The notes below the pieces were generated by a model. The model was not told the origin of the DNA. It did no database searches and saw only the letters and a list, made by a program, of their open reading frames with translations. From Nitrosomonas sp. (GTDB lineage Bacteria; Pseudomonadota; Gammaproteobacteria; Burkholderiales; Nitrosomonadaceae): a stretch of 45,273 nucleotides of DNA. The stretch spans positions 1-45,273 of the forward strand of contig JAMWZW010000015.1 of assembly GCA_024281995.1 (NCBI GenBank), given 5' to 3'. Numbering within the stretch: the stretch's first letter is position 1; each line of letters starts with the position of its first letter. A program made the position numbers and the translations under genes. Positions 10,256 to 18,861 of the stretch are shown in pieces.

Positions 10256-12010
10256 ATGCATTCTCGTACTGTTTTCTCCGTGCTAGCCGCGTTAATGTTA
10301 ACTACGATAGGCAGCTTAGGTCCGTTTGCCGTAGCTGAAACGGTAACTACAACTAACAAACATACGGCTTCCGCAGCATCGGAAAGTGACCATACGCATG
10401 CCAAGCAATCCGATGCGGCGCATAAGCAGGATCCGGATGGTCAGATTGTCCCCAAATTACATAACTTGGGCAGGCACATATTTCCTGTTAGTACACGCAA
10501 TCCATTAGCGCAGCAATATATCAATCAGGGCCTCAATCTCGCATACGCATTCAATCATGCCGAGGCGCGCCGTGCATTCCGTGAAGCTGCGCGACTTGAT
10601 CCTGGTCTTGCGATGGCCTACTGGGGGCAGGCATTGGTACTTGGCCCTAATATTAATGCCATGATGGAGCCGAATGAAGAGCCACAGGCTTTGGAAATTA
10701 TGCAGCAAGCCAAGTCACTAATGATGAATGCTTCGCTAAAGGAACAAGCGCTAATTAATGCACTTGAGAAGCGCTATTCAGGGAAATCCGAGCACAGGAC
10801 AACAAATGATAAAGCTTATGCGGAAGCAATGCGCGCAGTACACAAACGTTTTCCGGATGATCCCGATATTGCGATGTTGTATGTCGAGTCCATGATGGAC
10901 TTGCGGCCATGGGGCTATTGGATGCTTGATGGCACACCGTATGAGGGTACAGCTGAAATTGTCGGGCTTACTGAAGAAGTATTGCGGCATCATCCGGAAC
11001 ATCCTGGTGCATTGCATATGTATATTCACCTGATAGAACCCACCAGTACGCCGGAACGAGCAGAGAAAGCTGCTGATACCCTGTTGACCTTGATGCCGCA
11101 GGCAGGTCATATGATACACATGGCATCGCACATTTATCAGCGTGTCGGACGTTATGCTGATTCAATGAAGAGCAATCAGCTCGCTATTGCAGCGGATGAA
11201 GAGTACATCACGCAGTGCCATGCGCAAGGCTTGTATCCAATGGTTTACTATCCACATAATATTCACTTTCTTTGGTTTGCAGCTACCGTGGATGGCCAAA
11301 GCAAGATTGCGATCGAATCCGCAAGAGAGGCCGCCGGAAAGATTGATGATGAGGTGCTCAAAGCAATTCCGTTGACAGCAATTTTCCGCGTAACACCCTA
11401 CTGGGCGCTTGCCAGATTCGGGTATTGGAAGGAAATTCTTGCAGAGCCAGCACCGCCATTAATCAATCCATTCTTAACCGGAAGCTGGCATTATGCCCGT
11501 GGCCTTGCATGGGTTGCCACACAGCAATTGCCGCAAGCTGAGCAGGAATTGGCAGCATTGCGCAGGATCATGAAGGATCCCCACCTGGACCATCCTCTGC
11601 TATCGAAAAATACCACTTACACAGTGCTCAGTATTGCACCTGAAGTTCTTGCGGGCGAAATCGCAGCGGCGCAAGGTCAATTCGATCAGGCCATTGCATA
11701 CCTTGAAAAAGCAGTGCGTCTAGAGGATGCACTGGTATATACCGAGCCATCAGAATTTCATCTCCCGCCACGGTTAGCGCTCGGTGCTATTCTGTTGGAA
11801 TCAGGGCAACCAGCCGAAGCGGAAACGGTTTATTGGGAAGATCTGCGGCGTAATCGCAATAATGGCTGGGCGCTTTATGGATTGATGCAGGCATTGCGTG
11901 CGCAAAATAAGGATGGCGAGGCGAAACTTATTGAGGTGCGTTTCAAAAAAGTCTGGGAGCGTGCTGATGTGACACTCGATTCATCCCGCTTCGGTCGTCA
12001 GAAACGCTAA
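10256..12010 (+). CDS. exported tetratricopeptide-repeat protein
   Basis: 584 residues with an N-terminal signal peptide (cleavage probably after AVA, about residue 27), a short His/Lys-rich linker, and helical repeats. Clear TPR units include QGLNLAYAFNHAEARRAFRE near residues 90-110, AAQGQFDQAIAYLEKAVRL near 480, and ESGQPAEAETVYWEDLRRN near 520. The middle holds two His-rich stretches, HMYIHLIEPT and GHMIHMASHIY, that could bind metal (inference). AGAGGT precedes the ATG. The gene follows DUF4242 closely and is probably under the same TetR control. Its function is unknown; a periplasmic scaffold or metal-related role would fit the context. Confidence 0.85.
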   Translation: MHSRTVFSVLAALMLTTIGSLGPFAVAETVTTTNKHTASAASESDHTHAKQSDAAHKQDPDGQIVPKLHNLGRHIFPVSTRNPLAQQYINQGLNLAYAFNHAEARRAFREAARLDPGLAMAYWGQALVLGPNINAMMEPNEEPQALEIMQQAKSLMMNASLKEQALINALEKRYSGKSEHRTTNDKAYAEAMRAVHKRFPDDPDIAMLYVESMMDLRPWGYWMLDGTPYEGTAEIVGLTEEVLRHHPEHPGALHMYIHLIEPTSTPERAEKAADTLLTLMPQAGHMIHMASHIYQRVGRYADSMKSNQLAIAADEEYITQCHAQGLYPMVYYPHNIHFLWFAATVDGQSKIAIESAREAAGKIDDEVLKAIPLTAIFRVTPYWALARFGYWKEILAEPAPPLINPFLTGSWHYARGLAWVATQQLPQAEQELAALRRIMKDPHLDHPLLSKNTTYTVLSIAPEVLAGEIAAAQGQFDQAIAYLEKAVRLEDALVYTEPSEFHLPPRLALGAILLESGQPAEAETVYWEDLRRNRNNGWALYGLMQALRAQNKDGEAKLIEVRFKKVWERADVTLDSSRFGRQKR

Positions 12011-12040
12011 GCAGGTATATGGCAGAGTTATAGTAAATAC

Positions 12041-12140
12041 CTGGGAATCCGCCAGACTGAATGTAAACCGGGTATACTCGACACATGTGATATTTTCTGC
12101 GGCGGGTGGATCAGCTACGGCAGGCACTGTTGATTCCCAG
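12041..12140. other. long-range inverted repeat upstream of the riboflavin genes
   Basis: CTGGGAATC (12041-12049) and GATTCCCAG (12132-12140) are perfect complements 82 bases apart. Between them lie an 8-base palindrome, CACATGTG (12082-12089), and the possible partners CCGCCAGA and TCTGCGGCGG. A perfect TATAAT occurs downstream at 12167-12172. The region does not match the FMN riboswitch. It may be a structured leader, an operator pair or chance. Confidence 0.35.
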
Positions 12141-12190
12141 CGATGCCTACCCTATGATCCATGTCATATAATAAGGCTAGGACATTTAAG

Positions 12191-12814
12191 GTGTTTACTG
12201 GAATCGTAGAAGCAATCGGTGAAATAAAGCGGGTTTATCCGATAGAAAATAGTGTTACGCATGGTTTGTGCTTAAGTATTTCGCCGGGTAGTTTGGATCT
12301 GAGTGATGTTAAAGTGGGTGATAGCATCGCTGTGAATGGTGTGTGTTTAACGATTACAACATTGGAACAAGACCTGTTTATGATGAATGTTTCGCAGGAA
12401 ACATTAAATTGTACCGTAGGGCTCGATCAAGTCACTATGCGAGTAAACCTAGAAAAAGCCATGCGTTTATCAGATAGACTGGGTGGACATCTGGTAAGTG
12501 GGCACGTGGATGCCATCGGTATCGTGACTAAATTTGATTCCGTTGGAGAATGCTTTGAATTAACCATCCAAGCGCCCCAATCGATACTCCGCTACCTTTC
12601 CCATAAAGGTTCCATAGCTGTTAATGGCGTCAGCTTGACGATTAATGCGATTGCAAGCAACGAATTTTCTATCAATTTAATCCCGCATACTTTGGCAATG
12701 ACCACTTTGAATGAGCTCTCGCCGGGCATGCGAGTGAATCTGGAAACGGATATGTTGGCACGTTATGTGGCAAAGTTACTCGATACTCAAGATGAAATAG
12801 GGTCGAAAGTATGA
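12191..12814 (+). CDS. ribE: riboflavin synthase (alpha subunit type)
   Basis: Dismutates two 6,7-dimethyl-8-ribityllumazine molecules to riboflavin, the last step of the pathway. The two tandem lumazine-binding halves are seen: VFTGIVEAIGEI... GDSIAVNGVCLT in the first and HLVSGHVDAIG... GSIAVNGVSLT in the second. Family members begin Met-Phe-Thr-Gly-Ile-Val, which fixes the start at GTG 12191, with AGGA eight bases upstream; an upstream in-frame ATG at 12161 adds ten unrelated residues. About 207 residues, normal. The stop overlaps the ribB start as ATGA. Confidence 0.95.
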   Translation: MFTGIVEAIGEIKRVYPIENSVTHGLCLSISPGSLDLSDVKVGDSIAVNGVCLTITTLEQDLFMMNVSQETLNCTVGLDQVTMRVNLEKAMRLSDRLGGHLVSGHVDAIGIVTKFDSVGECFELTIQAPQSILRYLSHKGSIAVNGVSLTINAIASNEFSINLIPHTLAMTTLNELSPGMRVNLETDMLARYVAKLLDTQDEIGSKV

Positions 12815-13911
12815 AAATCAGTGCCATTGAGGACATTATTGCCGATCTTAAACGCGGTAAAATGGTCATCCTGGTCGATGAAGAGGATCGGGAGAATGAA
12901 GGGGATTTAGTTCTGGCCGCCGACTTTGTCACTGCCGAAGCGATCAATTTCATGGCGACTCATGGTCGAGGGTTAATCTGTCTGACATTGACCGAAGAGA
13001 AATGCCATCAATTGGATCTGCCTTTAATGGTTTCAGCCAATCGCGCACCTTTAGGCACTAATTTTACATTATCGATAGAGGCCGCGAGTGGCGTTACGAC
13101 AGGTATATCTGCGGCTGACCGGGCACGTACCATCGAAGTAGCCGTTAAAGCGGACGCGAAACCTCAAGATATTGTACAACCCGGGCATATTTTTCCACTG
13201 ATGGCACAAAAAGGTGGTGTATTAGTCCGTGCCGGACATACAGAAGCAGGATGCGATCTTGCCAGATTGGCAGGTGTGACGCCAGCTTCGGTAATTTGTG
13301 AAATTCTCAACGAAGATGGCAGCATGGCACGGTTACCCGATTTAATGAATTTTGCCCGTAAACACCAACTCAAAATTGGTGCTATAGCCGATCTCATTCA
13401 ATACCGCAGCCAAACTGAGAGTCTGGTCATGCGTGTCGCTGAGCGTTTAATTCAAACGTTGTATGGTGAATTTCTGCTGATAGCCTATCGCGATGAAATA
13501 GCCAATACCGTTCATTTGGCTCTGGTTAAAGGCGAAATCAATCCAGCAATGGAAACGCTGGTACGCGTTCACGAACCTTTATCAGTAGTTGATTTACTCG
13601 ATATACATGATTTTAGTCATTCCTGGAGTATTCATGAAGCTATGAAACTGATTGCTGATACTGGCCAAGGCGTGATTGTTTTGTTGCATCGTAAAGAAAG
13701 TTCACTTAAATTGATTGAGCGCATTGAATTAAAGGAATCCCATTTGTCCAGCGTGACCAAGGCCGACCTTCGTCATCATGGGATTGGGGCACAAATTTTA
13801 AAAGATCTTCACGTTGGAAAAATGCGCCTCTTGGCGGCCCCCAGAAAAATGCCGAGTGTGACTGGGTTTGGTTTGGAGGTAACCAGTTATGTGGAATCGC
13901 AGTCGCGATAA
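12811..13911 (+). CDS. ribB: 3,4-dihydroxy-2-butanone 4-phosphate synthase with a degenerate GTP cyclohydrolase II-like domain (RibBX type)
   Basis: The N-terminal 200 residues are a complete DHBP synthase, which makes the four-carbon riboflavin precursor from ribulose 5-phosphate: [20 protein letters not shown] and [13 protein letters not shown] are present. The C-terminal 160 residues follow the GTP cyclohydrolase II fold in outline, but the zinc site (normally Cys plus Cys-x-Cys after Val-Arg-Val-His) is missing; here the text reads [17 protein letters not shown] with no cysteine. The second activity is therefore unlikely and a separate ribA is expected elsewhere. This architecture is known as RibBX in other proteobacteria. 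Coupled to ribE by a 4-base overlap. Confidence 0.95.
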   Translation: MKISAIEDIIADLKRGKMVILVDEEDRENEGDLVLAADFVTAEAINFMATHGRGLICLTLTEEKCHQLDLPLMVSANRAPLGTNFTLSIEAASGVTTGISAADRARTIEVAVKADAKPQDIVQPGHIFPLMAQKGGVLVRAGHTEAGCDLARLAGVTPASVICEILNEDGSMARLPDLMNFARKHQLKIGAIADLIQYRSQTESLVMRVAERLIQTLYGEFLLIAYRDEIANTVHLALVKGEINPAMETLVRVHEPLSVVDLLDIHDFSHSWSIHEAMKLIADTGQGVIVLLHRKESSLKLIERIELKESHLSSVTKADLRHHGIGAQILKDLHVGKMRLLAAPRKMPSVTGFGLEVTSYVESQSR

Positions 13912-13969
13912 AATCTAAATTTGATTGATGCAATCACGATCAATTTCAATCAATAAACAGGAGTTAACT

Positions 13970-14452
13970 ATGCCTTACTATGACAATATACTTGAATTTG
14001 AATCTAATCTGGATGGCACTGATCTGCGTGTCGGTATTGTCATGAGCCGTTTCAATATTGATATCGGGGAAGGTTTGCTGAGCGCATGTACTGCAGAACT
14101 CAAGAAAAATGGCATGAAAGATTCTAATATCCTGCTAGTAACCGTGCCTGGAGCTTTGGAAATACCGCTTGTATTAAAGCGGATGGCAATATCGGATCAA
14201 TTTGATGCCCTCATAGCTTTGGGTGCAGTAATCCGTGGCGATACTTATCATTTTGAAGTAGTTGCTAATGAATCAGCACGAGGTTTGATGATGGTGCAAA
14301 TTGAATTAGAAATTCCCATTGTCAATGGCATATTGACGACTGATAATGACGACCAAGCAATTGCTCGTATGAACCAAAAAGGCATTGACGCTGCGCAGGT
14401 AGCGCTGGAAATGGCTAATTTACAGATGAAAATTGATGAGATCGAATTATGA
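13970..14452 (+). CDS. ribH: 6,7-dimethyl-8-ribityllumazine synthase
   Basis: Condenses the ribB product with the aminouracil intermediate to form lumazine, the substrate of ribE. The motifs [15 protein letters not shown] and [18 protein letters not shown] are intact. The ATG at 13970 is preceded by AGGAG and gives the usual length of about 160 residues; the frame is open to 13925 but the extra residues are not family-like. Third riboflavin gene of the operon, overlapping nusB as ATGA. Confidence 0.96.
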   Translation: MPYYDNILEFESNLDGTDLRVGIVMSRFNIDIGEGLLSACTAELKKNGMKDSNILLVTVPGALEIPLVLKRMAISDQFDALIALGAVIRGDTYHFEVVANESARGLMMVQIELEIPIVNGILTTDNDDQAIARMNQKGIDAAQVALEMANLQMKIDEIEL

Positions 14453-14949
14453 TGAGCACTCTTTCAGAAGCCGCTTCCAGTGCGGACAAAAAAATGAATA
14501 AACATAAAAGCCGGCGCCGCATTGCGCGTGAACTTGTATTGCAAGGCCTTTATCAGTGGAAAATTGCTGGTGGTACAGCTGATTTTATAGAGCAACAATT
14601 GTGTGAATCGGATAAATTCAAATATGCCGATACCCAATATTTTTCGCACGTCCTGCACGGAGTATTGCAAGATGTCGAAGCAATAAGTAAGTATATTCAA
14701 CCCTGCCTGGATCGTTCTATAGACGAACTAAGCCCGGTAGAGATGGCAATTTTACTATTGAGTACTTTTGAATTAACCCATCATCCGGAAATTCCTTACC
14801 GGGCAATCATCAACGAAGCCATAGAATTGGCCAGAACTTACGGCGGCAGTGATGGCTACAAGTATGTAAATGGTGTATTAGATAAATTGGCAGTTCAATT
14901 ACGTGCTATCGAATTAAAAGCGCATAAGTTGGCAAATAACCGGACATAA
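14449..14949 (+). CDS. nusB: transcription antitermination factor NusB
   Basis: RNA-binding helical protein that with NusE binds boxA of rRNA leaders. The 166 residues contain [17 protein letters not shown] near the N-terminus and the conserved [19 protein letters not shown] and [11 protein letters not shown] segments near the end. The N-terminal 20 residues are a variable lysine-rich extension; a second ATG lies immediately after the first. Coupled to ribH, the classic ribH-nusB arrangement. Confidence 0.95.
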   Translation: MMSTLSEAASSADKKMNKHKSRRRIARELVLQGLYQWKIAGGTADFIEQQLCESDKFKYADTQYFSHVLHGVLQDVEAISKYIQPCLDRSIDELSPVEMAILLLSTFELTHHPEIPYRAIINEAIELARTYGGSDGYKYVNGVLDKLAVQLRAIELKAHKLANNRT

Positions 14950-14958
14950 TTTTTCCGC

Positions 14959-15936
14959 GTGAATGCAGAGTTCGATATCATTAGCCGCTATTTCAGACGA
15001 CCTGCGCCGAATGCAGTGCTGGGAATCGGTGATGATGCCGCGCTTATCGCAGTTCCAGCAAATAACGAATTGGCCATATCCACAGATGCTTTAGTATGCG
15101 GTACGCATTTTTTTGTTGATACCGATCCCTACAAGCTCGGTTATAAATCGTTAGCAGTCAATCTTTCCGACATGGCAGCAATGGGTGCAACTCCGCGCTG
15201 GGTGTTATTGGCTCTTACACTACCTGATGATTTAGTCAAACATCAAACTTCGTGGCTCACTGAATTCAGCGCGGGTTTCTTTGCGCTTGCTGATGAATAT
15301 CAGGTGGCATTGATTGGCGGGGACACAACCGCCGGACCGCTCAGTGTCTGTATTCAGATTATTGGTGAAGTGCCAGCAGGTAAGGCATTGCGCCGTAGGG
15401 GCGCGCAAATAGGCGATGATATCTGGATTTCCGGACACTTGGGCGATGCAGCTTTGGTGCTCAATCACGAGTTAAAGAAAATTTCTCTCGCTGAGGATGA
15501 AATTACACAATGCTTGCCGGCTTTGCTAATGCCGGCAGCGCGTGTTGAATTAGGGCAGCGATTGATCGAATTGGCGCATAGTGCAATTGACATATCTGAT
15601 GGTTTACTCGCCGATTTAGGGCACATCTTGACCGCTTCGGAAAAATCAGCCTGTATTGCTATGGATAAGATTCCATGCTCTGCAATATTAAAAAAATACC
15701 TATCCATGCCACTTGCAACCGAATGCCTGCTGGCAGGCGGAGATGATTATGAATTATGTTTCACGGCATCCCCAGTCAATCGCAATAAAGTTGCCAGCCT
15801 CGCTGAAGAGCTGGATATCCACCTTACGCGTATTGGTGAAGTTTGTTCGGGTAAGGGCGTAATCGTGAAGGATGGTGAGGGAAAAATCATTACATTGGAG
15901 AGCTCAGGATATGAACACTTCAGCGCCCGAGGCTGA
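14959..15936 (+). CDS. thiL: thiamine-monophosphate kinase
   Basis: Phosphorylates thiamine monophosphate to thiamine diphosphate. The 325 residues carry the AIR-synthase-like motifs GIGDDAALI, STDALVCGTHFF, GGDTTAG and GGDDYELCFTA. The GTG at 14959 is the only sensible start (NAEFDIISRYF matches the family's opening); no strong ribosome site is visible nine bases after the nusB stop. The end overlaps pgpA by 26 bases. Confidence 0.95.
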   Translation: MNAEFDIISRYFRRPAPNAVLGIGDDAALIAVPANNELAISTDALVCGTHFFVDTDPYKLGYKSLAVNLSDMAAMGATPRWVLLALTLPDDLVKHQTSWLTEFSAGFFALADEYQVALIGGDTTAGPLSVCIQIIGEVPAGKALRRRGAQIGDDIWISGHLGDAALVLNHELKKISLAEDEITQCLPALLMPAARVELGQRLIELAHSAIDISDGLLADLGHILTASEKSACIAMDKIPCSAILKKYLSMPLATECLLAGGDDYELCFTASPVNRNKVASLAEELDIHLTRIGEVCSGKGVIVKDGEGKIITLESSGYEHFSARG

Positions 15937-16465
15937 TGATTCGCACGACAGCTCAGCGGTTCCGTTTAAGCCCAACTTAAGTTTGGTCTACAGTCATCCT
16001 GCATATTTCATCGCATTTTCCGGCGGTATCGGATTGATTCCTGTGGCACCGGGCACAATGGGTACGCTTGCAGCCTTTCCGTTATTCTGGGCAATCAATT
16101 ATTATCTCAGTCCGCTGTATTTTTTGTTGCTGATCGATATCATGTTCATTGCCGGTATTTGGGCATGTGGACTCAGTGGCAAGGCTTTGGGTGCGCCTGA
16201 TCATGGCAGTATGGTATGGGATGAGACAGTGGCATTTTTGCTGGTTCTATACTTTACACCCACCGATTGGGTGTGGCAGCTTGCTGCATTTATTTTGTTC
16301 CGTTTCTTTGATATTGCCAAACCCCAGCCGATTCGATATTACGATAATCATATCAAAGGGGGATTTGGCGTGATGTTTGACGATTTGTTGGCAGCTTTCT
16401 TTACGCTATTGTGCTTGTCCGTATGGAAAGGCTGGGTGCTTACGCAAGGTTACTTTTTAGAGTAA
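15911..16465 (+). CDS. pgpA: phosphatidylglycerophosphatase A
   Basis: Membrane enzyme that dephosphorylates phosphatidylglycerophosphate to phosphatidylglycerol. About 184 residues with four hydrophobic segments; GIGLIPVAPGTMGTLAA and HGSMVWDE are the family's active-site motifs, and FFDIAKPQPI follows. The ATG at 15911 comes after CAGGA; an upstream TTG-type start would overlap thiL more deeply and add nonhomologous residues. Last gene of the rib-nusB-thiL-pgpA run, convergent with ybdD 20 bases away. Confidence 0.94.
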   Translation: MNTSAPEADDSHDSSAVPFKPNLSLVYSHPAYFIAFSGGIGLIPVAPGTMGTLAAFPLFWAINYYLSPLYFLLLIDIMFIAGIWACGLSGKALGAPDHGSMVWDETVAFLLVLYFTPTDWVWQLAAFILFRFFDIAKPQPIRYYDNHIKGGFGVMFDDLLAAFFTLLCLSVWKGWVLTQGYFLE

Positions 16466-16484
16466 CACCCGTAGTCCCTCCTTG

Positions 16485-16688
16485 TTAACAGCAGCGGCTC
16501 ATTCGGCCTTTGCCGCCATAACGCGCTTCCTGGCGTTCGCGGAAAAATTCCTCGTAGGACATGATGGATCGATCCGGATGAGCGATCTTCATGTGTTCAA
16601 CATAGGTACCATAATCCGGTACGCCAACCATTAAGCGCATGCTTTGTGAAATACGTTGAATAGCGTGGGTCATTGCGTTAAACATCAT
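16485..16688 (-). CDS. ybdD: YbdD/YjiX family small protein
   Basis: 67 residues with the family signature VPDYGTYVEHM, MSYEEFFRERQEARYGGKG and a terminal Cys-Cys. These small proteins are encoded directly after CstA/BtsT-type pyruvate transporters and are thought to act with them. GGAGGAATAA precedes two adjacent ATGs (16688 and 16685). It is 15 bases downstream of cstA on the same strand. Confidence 0.92.
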   Translation of the reverse strand: MMFNAMTHAIQRISQSMRLMVGVPDYGTYVEHMKIAHPDRSIMSYEEFFRERQEARYGGKGRMSRCC

Positions 16689-16703
16689 TTATTCCTCCAG
16701 TAA

Positions 16704-18776
16704 TTATTTATCGGGTGTCGCATATGCGGGTAACAATTCAAAAGGTGCTTCTTGGACAGTGGGGTGGTGAATACCGCGTGCTTGCAGCACGGTACGAACA
16801 CCAAAAAACAGCATGCTGATCAGCACTGCCATGAATAAGGCGGCTAGCGATGTATTGACATAATCATTGAAAATGACTTGCTGCATTTGTTCAATCGATT
16901 TAGCAGGTGCCAATACAATGCCTTGCGCGACCGCTTCCTGATATTTTTCCGCGTGCGCAAGAAAGCCAATGCGCGGATTGTCATGAAAAATCTTTTGCCA
17001 GGCTGCAGTCAGCGTGCAAACGCTCACCCATACCACCGGTATGGCGGTAACCCAGGCAAAGCGGTCTTGTTTCATTCTAAACAGTACGCAGGTAGCGAGA
17101 ATCAGTGCAATACCTGCCAGCATTTGATTGGCGATGCCGAATAGCGGCCACAGCGTATTAATGCCTCCCAACGGATCAACCACGCCTTGGTACAGAAAAT
17201 AACCCCAACCGGCAACACAAAGTCCGGTGGCGACCAGGCTGGCAGTCAGGGAATCGGTGCGTTTCATTGCAGGAATAAACGAACCGAGCAAATCCTGCAA
17301 CATGAAACGTCCCGCACGCGTTCCCGCATCGACTGCGGTCAAAATAAACAATGCTTCGAACAAAATGGCAAAGTGATACCAAAAAGCCATCATGGCCGTG
17401 CCGCCGATAACTTCCGATAAAATCTGCGCCATGCCAACCGCCAGCGTCGGCGCACCACCAGTACGCGATACGATGCTATGCTCGCCGACATTCTGCGCAG
17501 TTTGCGTGATCATCTCCGGCGTGACATAAAATCCCCATTGTGTGATTGTTTGCGCAGCCGATTCAGCCGTGGTGCCGATGATTGCCGCAGGGCTGTTCAT
17601 GGCGAAATAAATGCCGGGCTCCAATGCCGCTGCCGCAACCAATGCCATGATGGCGACAAATGATTCCATCAACATGGCGCCATATCCGATAAAACGCGCA
17701 TCGGACTCAGTTTGAATCATTTTTGGCGTGGTGCCCGAGGCAATCAGCGAATGGAATCCGGAAATCGCGCCACATGCAACGGTAACAAACAAAAAAGGAA
17801 ACAGATCGCCCGACCAGACCGGACCCGAGCCATCGATAAATTGTGTCAGCGCGGGCATTTTCAGTTCAGGGGAAATAATGATGACGCCGATTGCCAATCC
17901 GACGATTGTGCCGATTTTCAAGAATGTCGACAAATAATCGCGTGGCGCCAGCAACAACCACACCGGCAACACCGCGGCAATAAAGCCATAGCCAATCAGC
18001 AACCAGGTCAACTGCTCACCGGTTAAGGTAAATACTTCGCCCCACACCGGATCTTCCTGAATATACTGTCCGGCGACAATAGACAGCATCAATAAAACAA
18101 AGCCGATCAGCGATATCTCACCTATTGCGCAAGGACGGAAATAGCGCGCATAGACTCCCATAAATAGTGCGATTGGGATGGTGGCCGCCACCGTGAACGT
18201 TCCCCACGGCGATTCCGCCAGTGCTTTAACGACGATCAATGACAGTACCGCCAACAGGATCAGCATGATAAAGAAAGTACCGAACATCGCAATCATACCG
18301 GGCAATTGCCCAAGTTCGGATTTGATCAAATCGCCGAGCGAGCGGCCATTGCGCCGCGTGGAAATGAACAACACAATGAAGTCCTGCACCGCACCGGCAA
18401 ATACCACGCCAGCCAACAACCACAGCATACTCGGCAAATAACCCATTTGCGCCGCCAAAATCGGCCCCACCAACGGCCCCGCCCCCGCAATGGCTGCAAA
18501 GTGATGGCCGAACAGCACATACTTATTGGTCGGCACATGATCCAGACCATCGTTGTGCTTATACGCCGGCGTCATGCGCGTTGCATCCAGTTTCAGCACC
18601 CGGTTCGCTATGAACAGGCTATAAAAACGAAATGCAATCAAATACACGCACACCGCCGCAATCACGATCCAAATCGCTCCAATCGACTCACCGCGATTGA
18701 GGGCAATGACGGCGAAGGCGGATGCGCCGAGAAGAGAAAACAATATCCAGCCTAATTTATTAATCAAAGTGTTCAT
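16704..18776 (-). CDS. cstA: CstA-family pyruvate (carbon starvation) transporter
   Basis: Inner-membrane transporter of about 690 residues and many hydrophobic segments. HHFAAIAGAGPLVGPILAAQ, FHSLIASGTTPKMI and GGTAMMAFWYHFAILFEALF are highly conserved in the CstA/BtsT group; E. coli members take up pyruvate with H+. The ATG at 18776 is preceded by GGAGAG; the frame is open to 18812 but the extra residues are not needed. Downstream ybdD completes the usual pair. Pyruvate uptake would be notable if the host is an obligate autotroph. The DNA is richer in G+C than the rest of the window. Confidence 0.95.
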   Translation of the reverse strand: MNTLINKLGWILFSLLGASAFAVIALNRGESIGAIWIVIAAVCVYLIAFRFYSLFIANRVLKLDATRMTPAYKHNDGLDHVPTNKYVLFGHHFAAIAGAGPLVGPILAAQMGYLPSMLWLLAGVVFAGAVQDFIVLFISTRRNGRSLGDLIKSELGQLPGMIAMFGTFFIMLILLAVLSLIVVKALAESPWGTFTVAATIPIALFMGVYARYFRPCAIGEISLIGFVLLMLSIVAGQYIQEDPVWGEVFTLTGEQLTWLLIGYGFIAAVLPVWLLLAPRDYLSTFLKIGTIVGLAIGVIIISPELKMPALTQFIDGSGPVWSGDLFPFLFVTVACGAISGFHSLIASGTTPKMIQTESDARFIGYGAMLMESFVAIMALVAAAALEPGIYFAMNSPAAIIGTTAESAAQTITQWGFYVTPEMITQTAQNVGEHSIVSRTGGAPTLAVGMAQILSEVIGGTAMMAFWYHFAILFEALFILTAVDAGTRAGRFMLQDLLGSFIPAMKRTDSLTASLVATGLCVAGWGYFLYQGVVDPLGGINTLWPLFGIANQMLAGIALILATCVLFRMKQDRFAWVTAIPVVWVSVCTLTAAWQKIFHDNPRIGFLAHAEKYQEAVAQGIVLAPAKSIEQMQQVIFNDYVNTSLAALFMAVLISMLFFGVRTVLQARGIHHPTVQEAPFELLPAYATPDK

Positions 18777-18861
18777 TTTATCTCTCCGAAAAATGTGAAA
18801 AATGCTTATCAATCTTGTTTTATTGAATTTCTTGTACCAGCACTCAGTCTTATTTAACTCG

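Noticed and set aside
12011-12190. FMN (RFN) riboswitch upstream of ribE
   Set aside because: The conserved aptamer blocks (such as the ACCGGCGGT and CCGCGAGC segments) are not present in order.
18306-18755. 149-codon plus-strand frame inside cstA
   Set aside because: Shadow of GC-rich codons; residues are Arg/His/Gln-rich, no ribosome site, and the minus strand encodes a conserved transporter.
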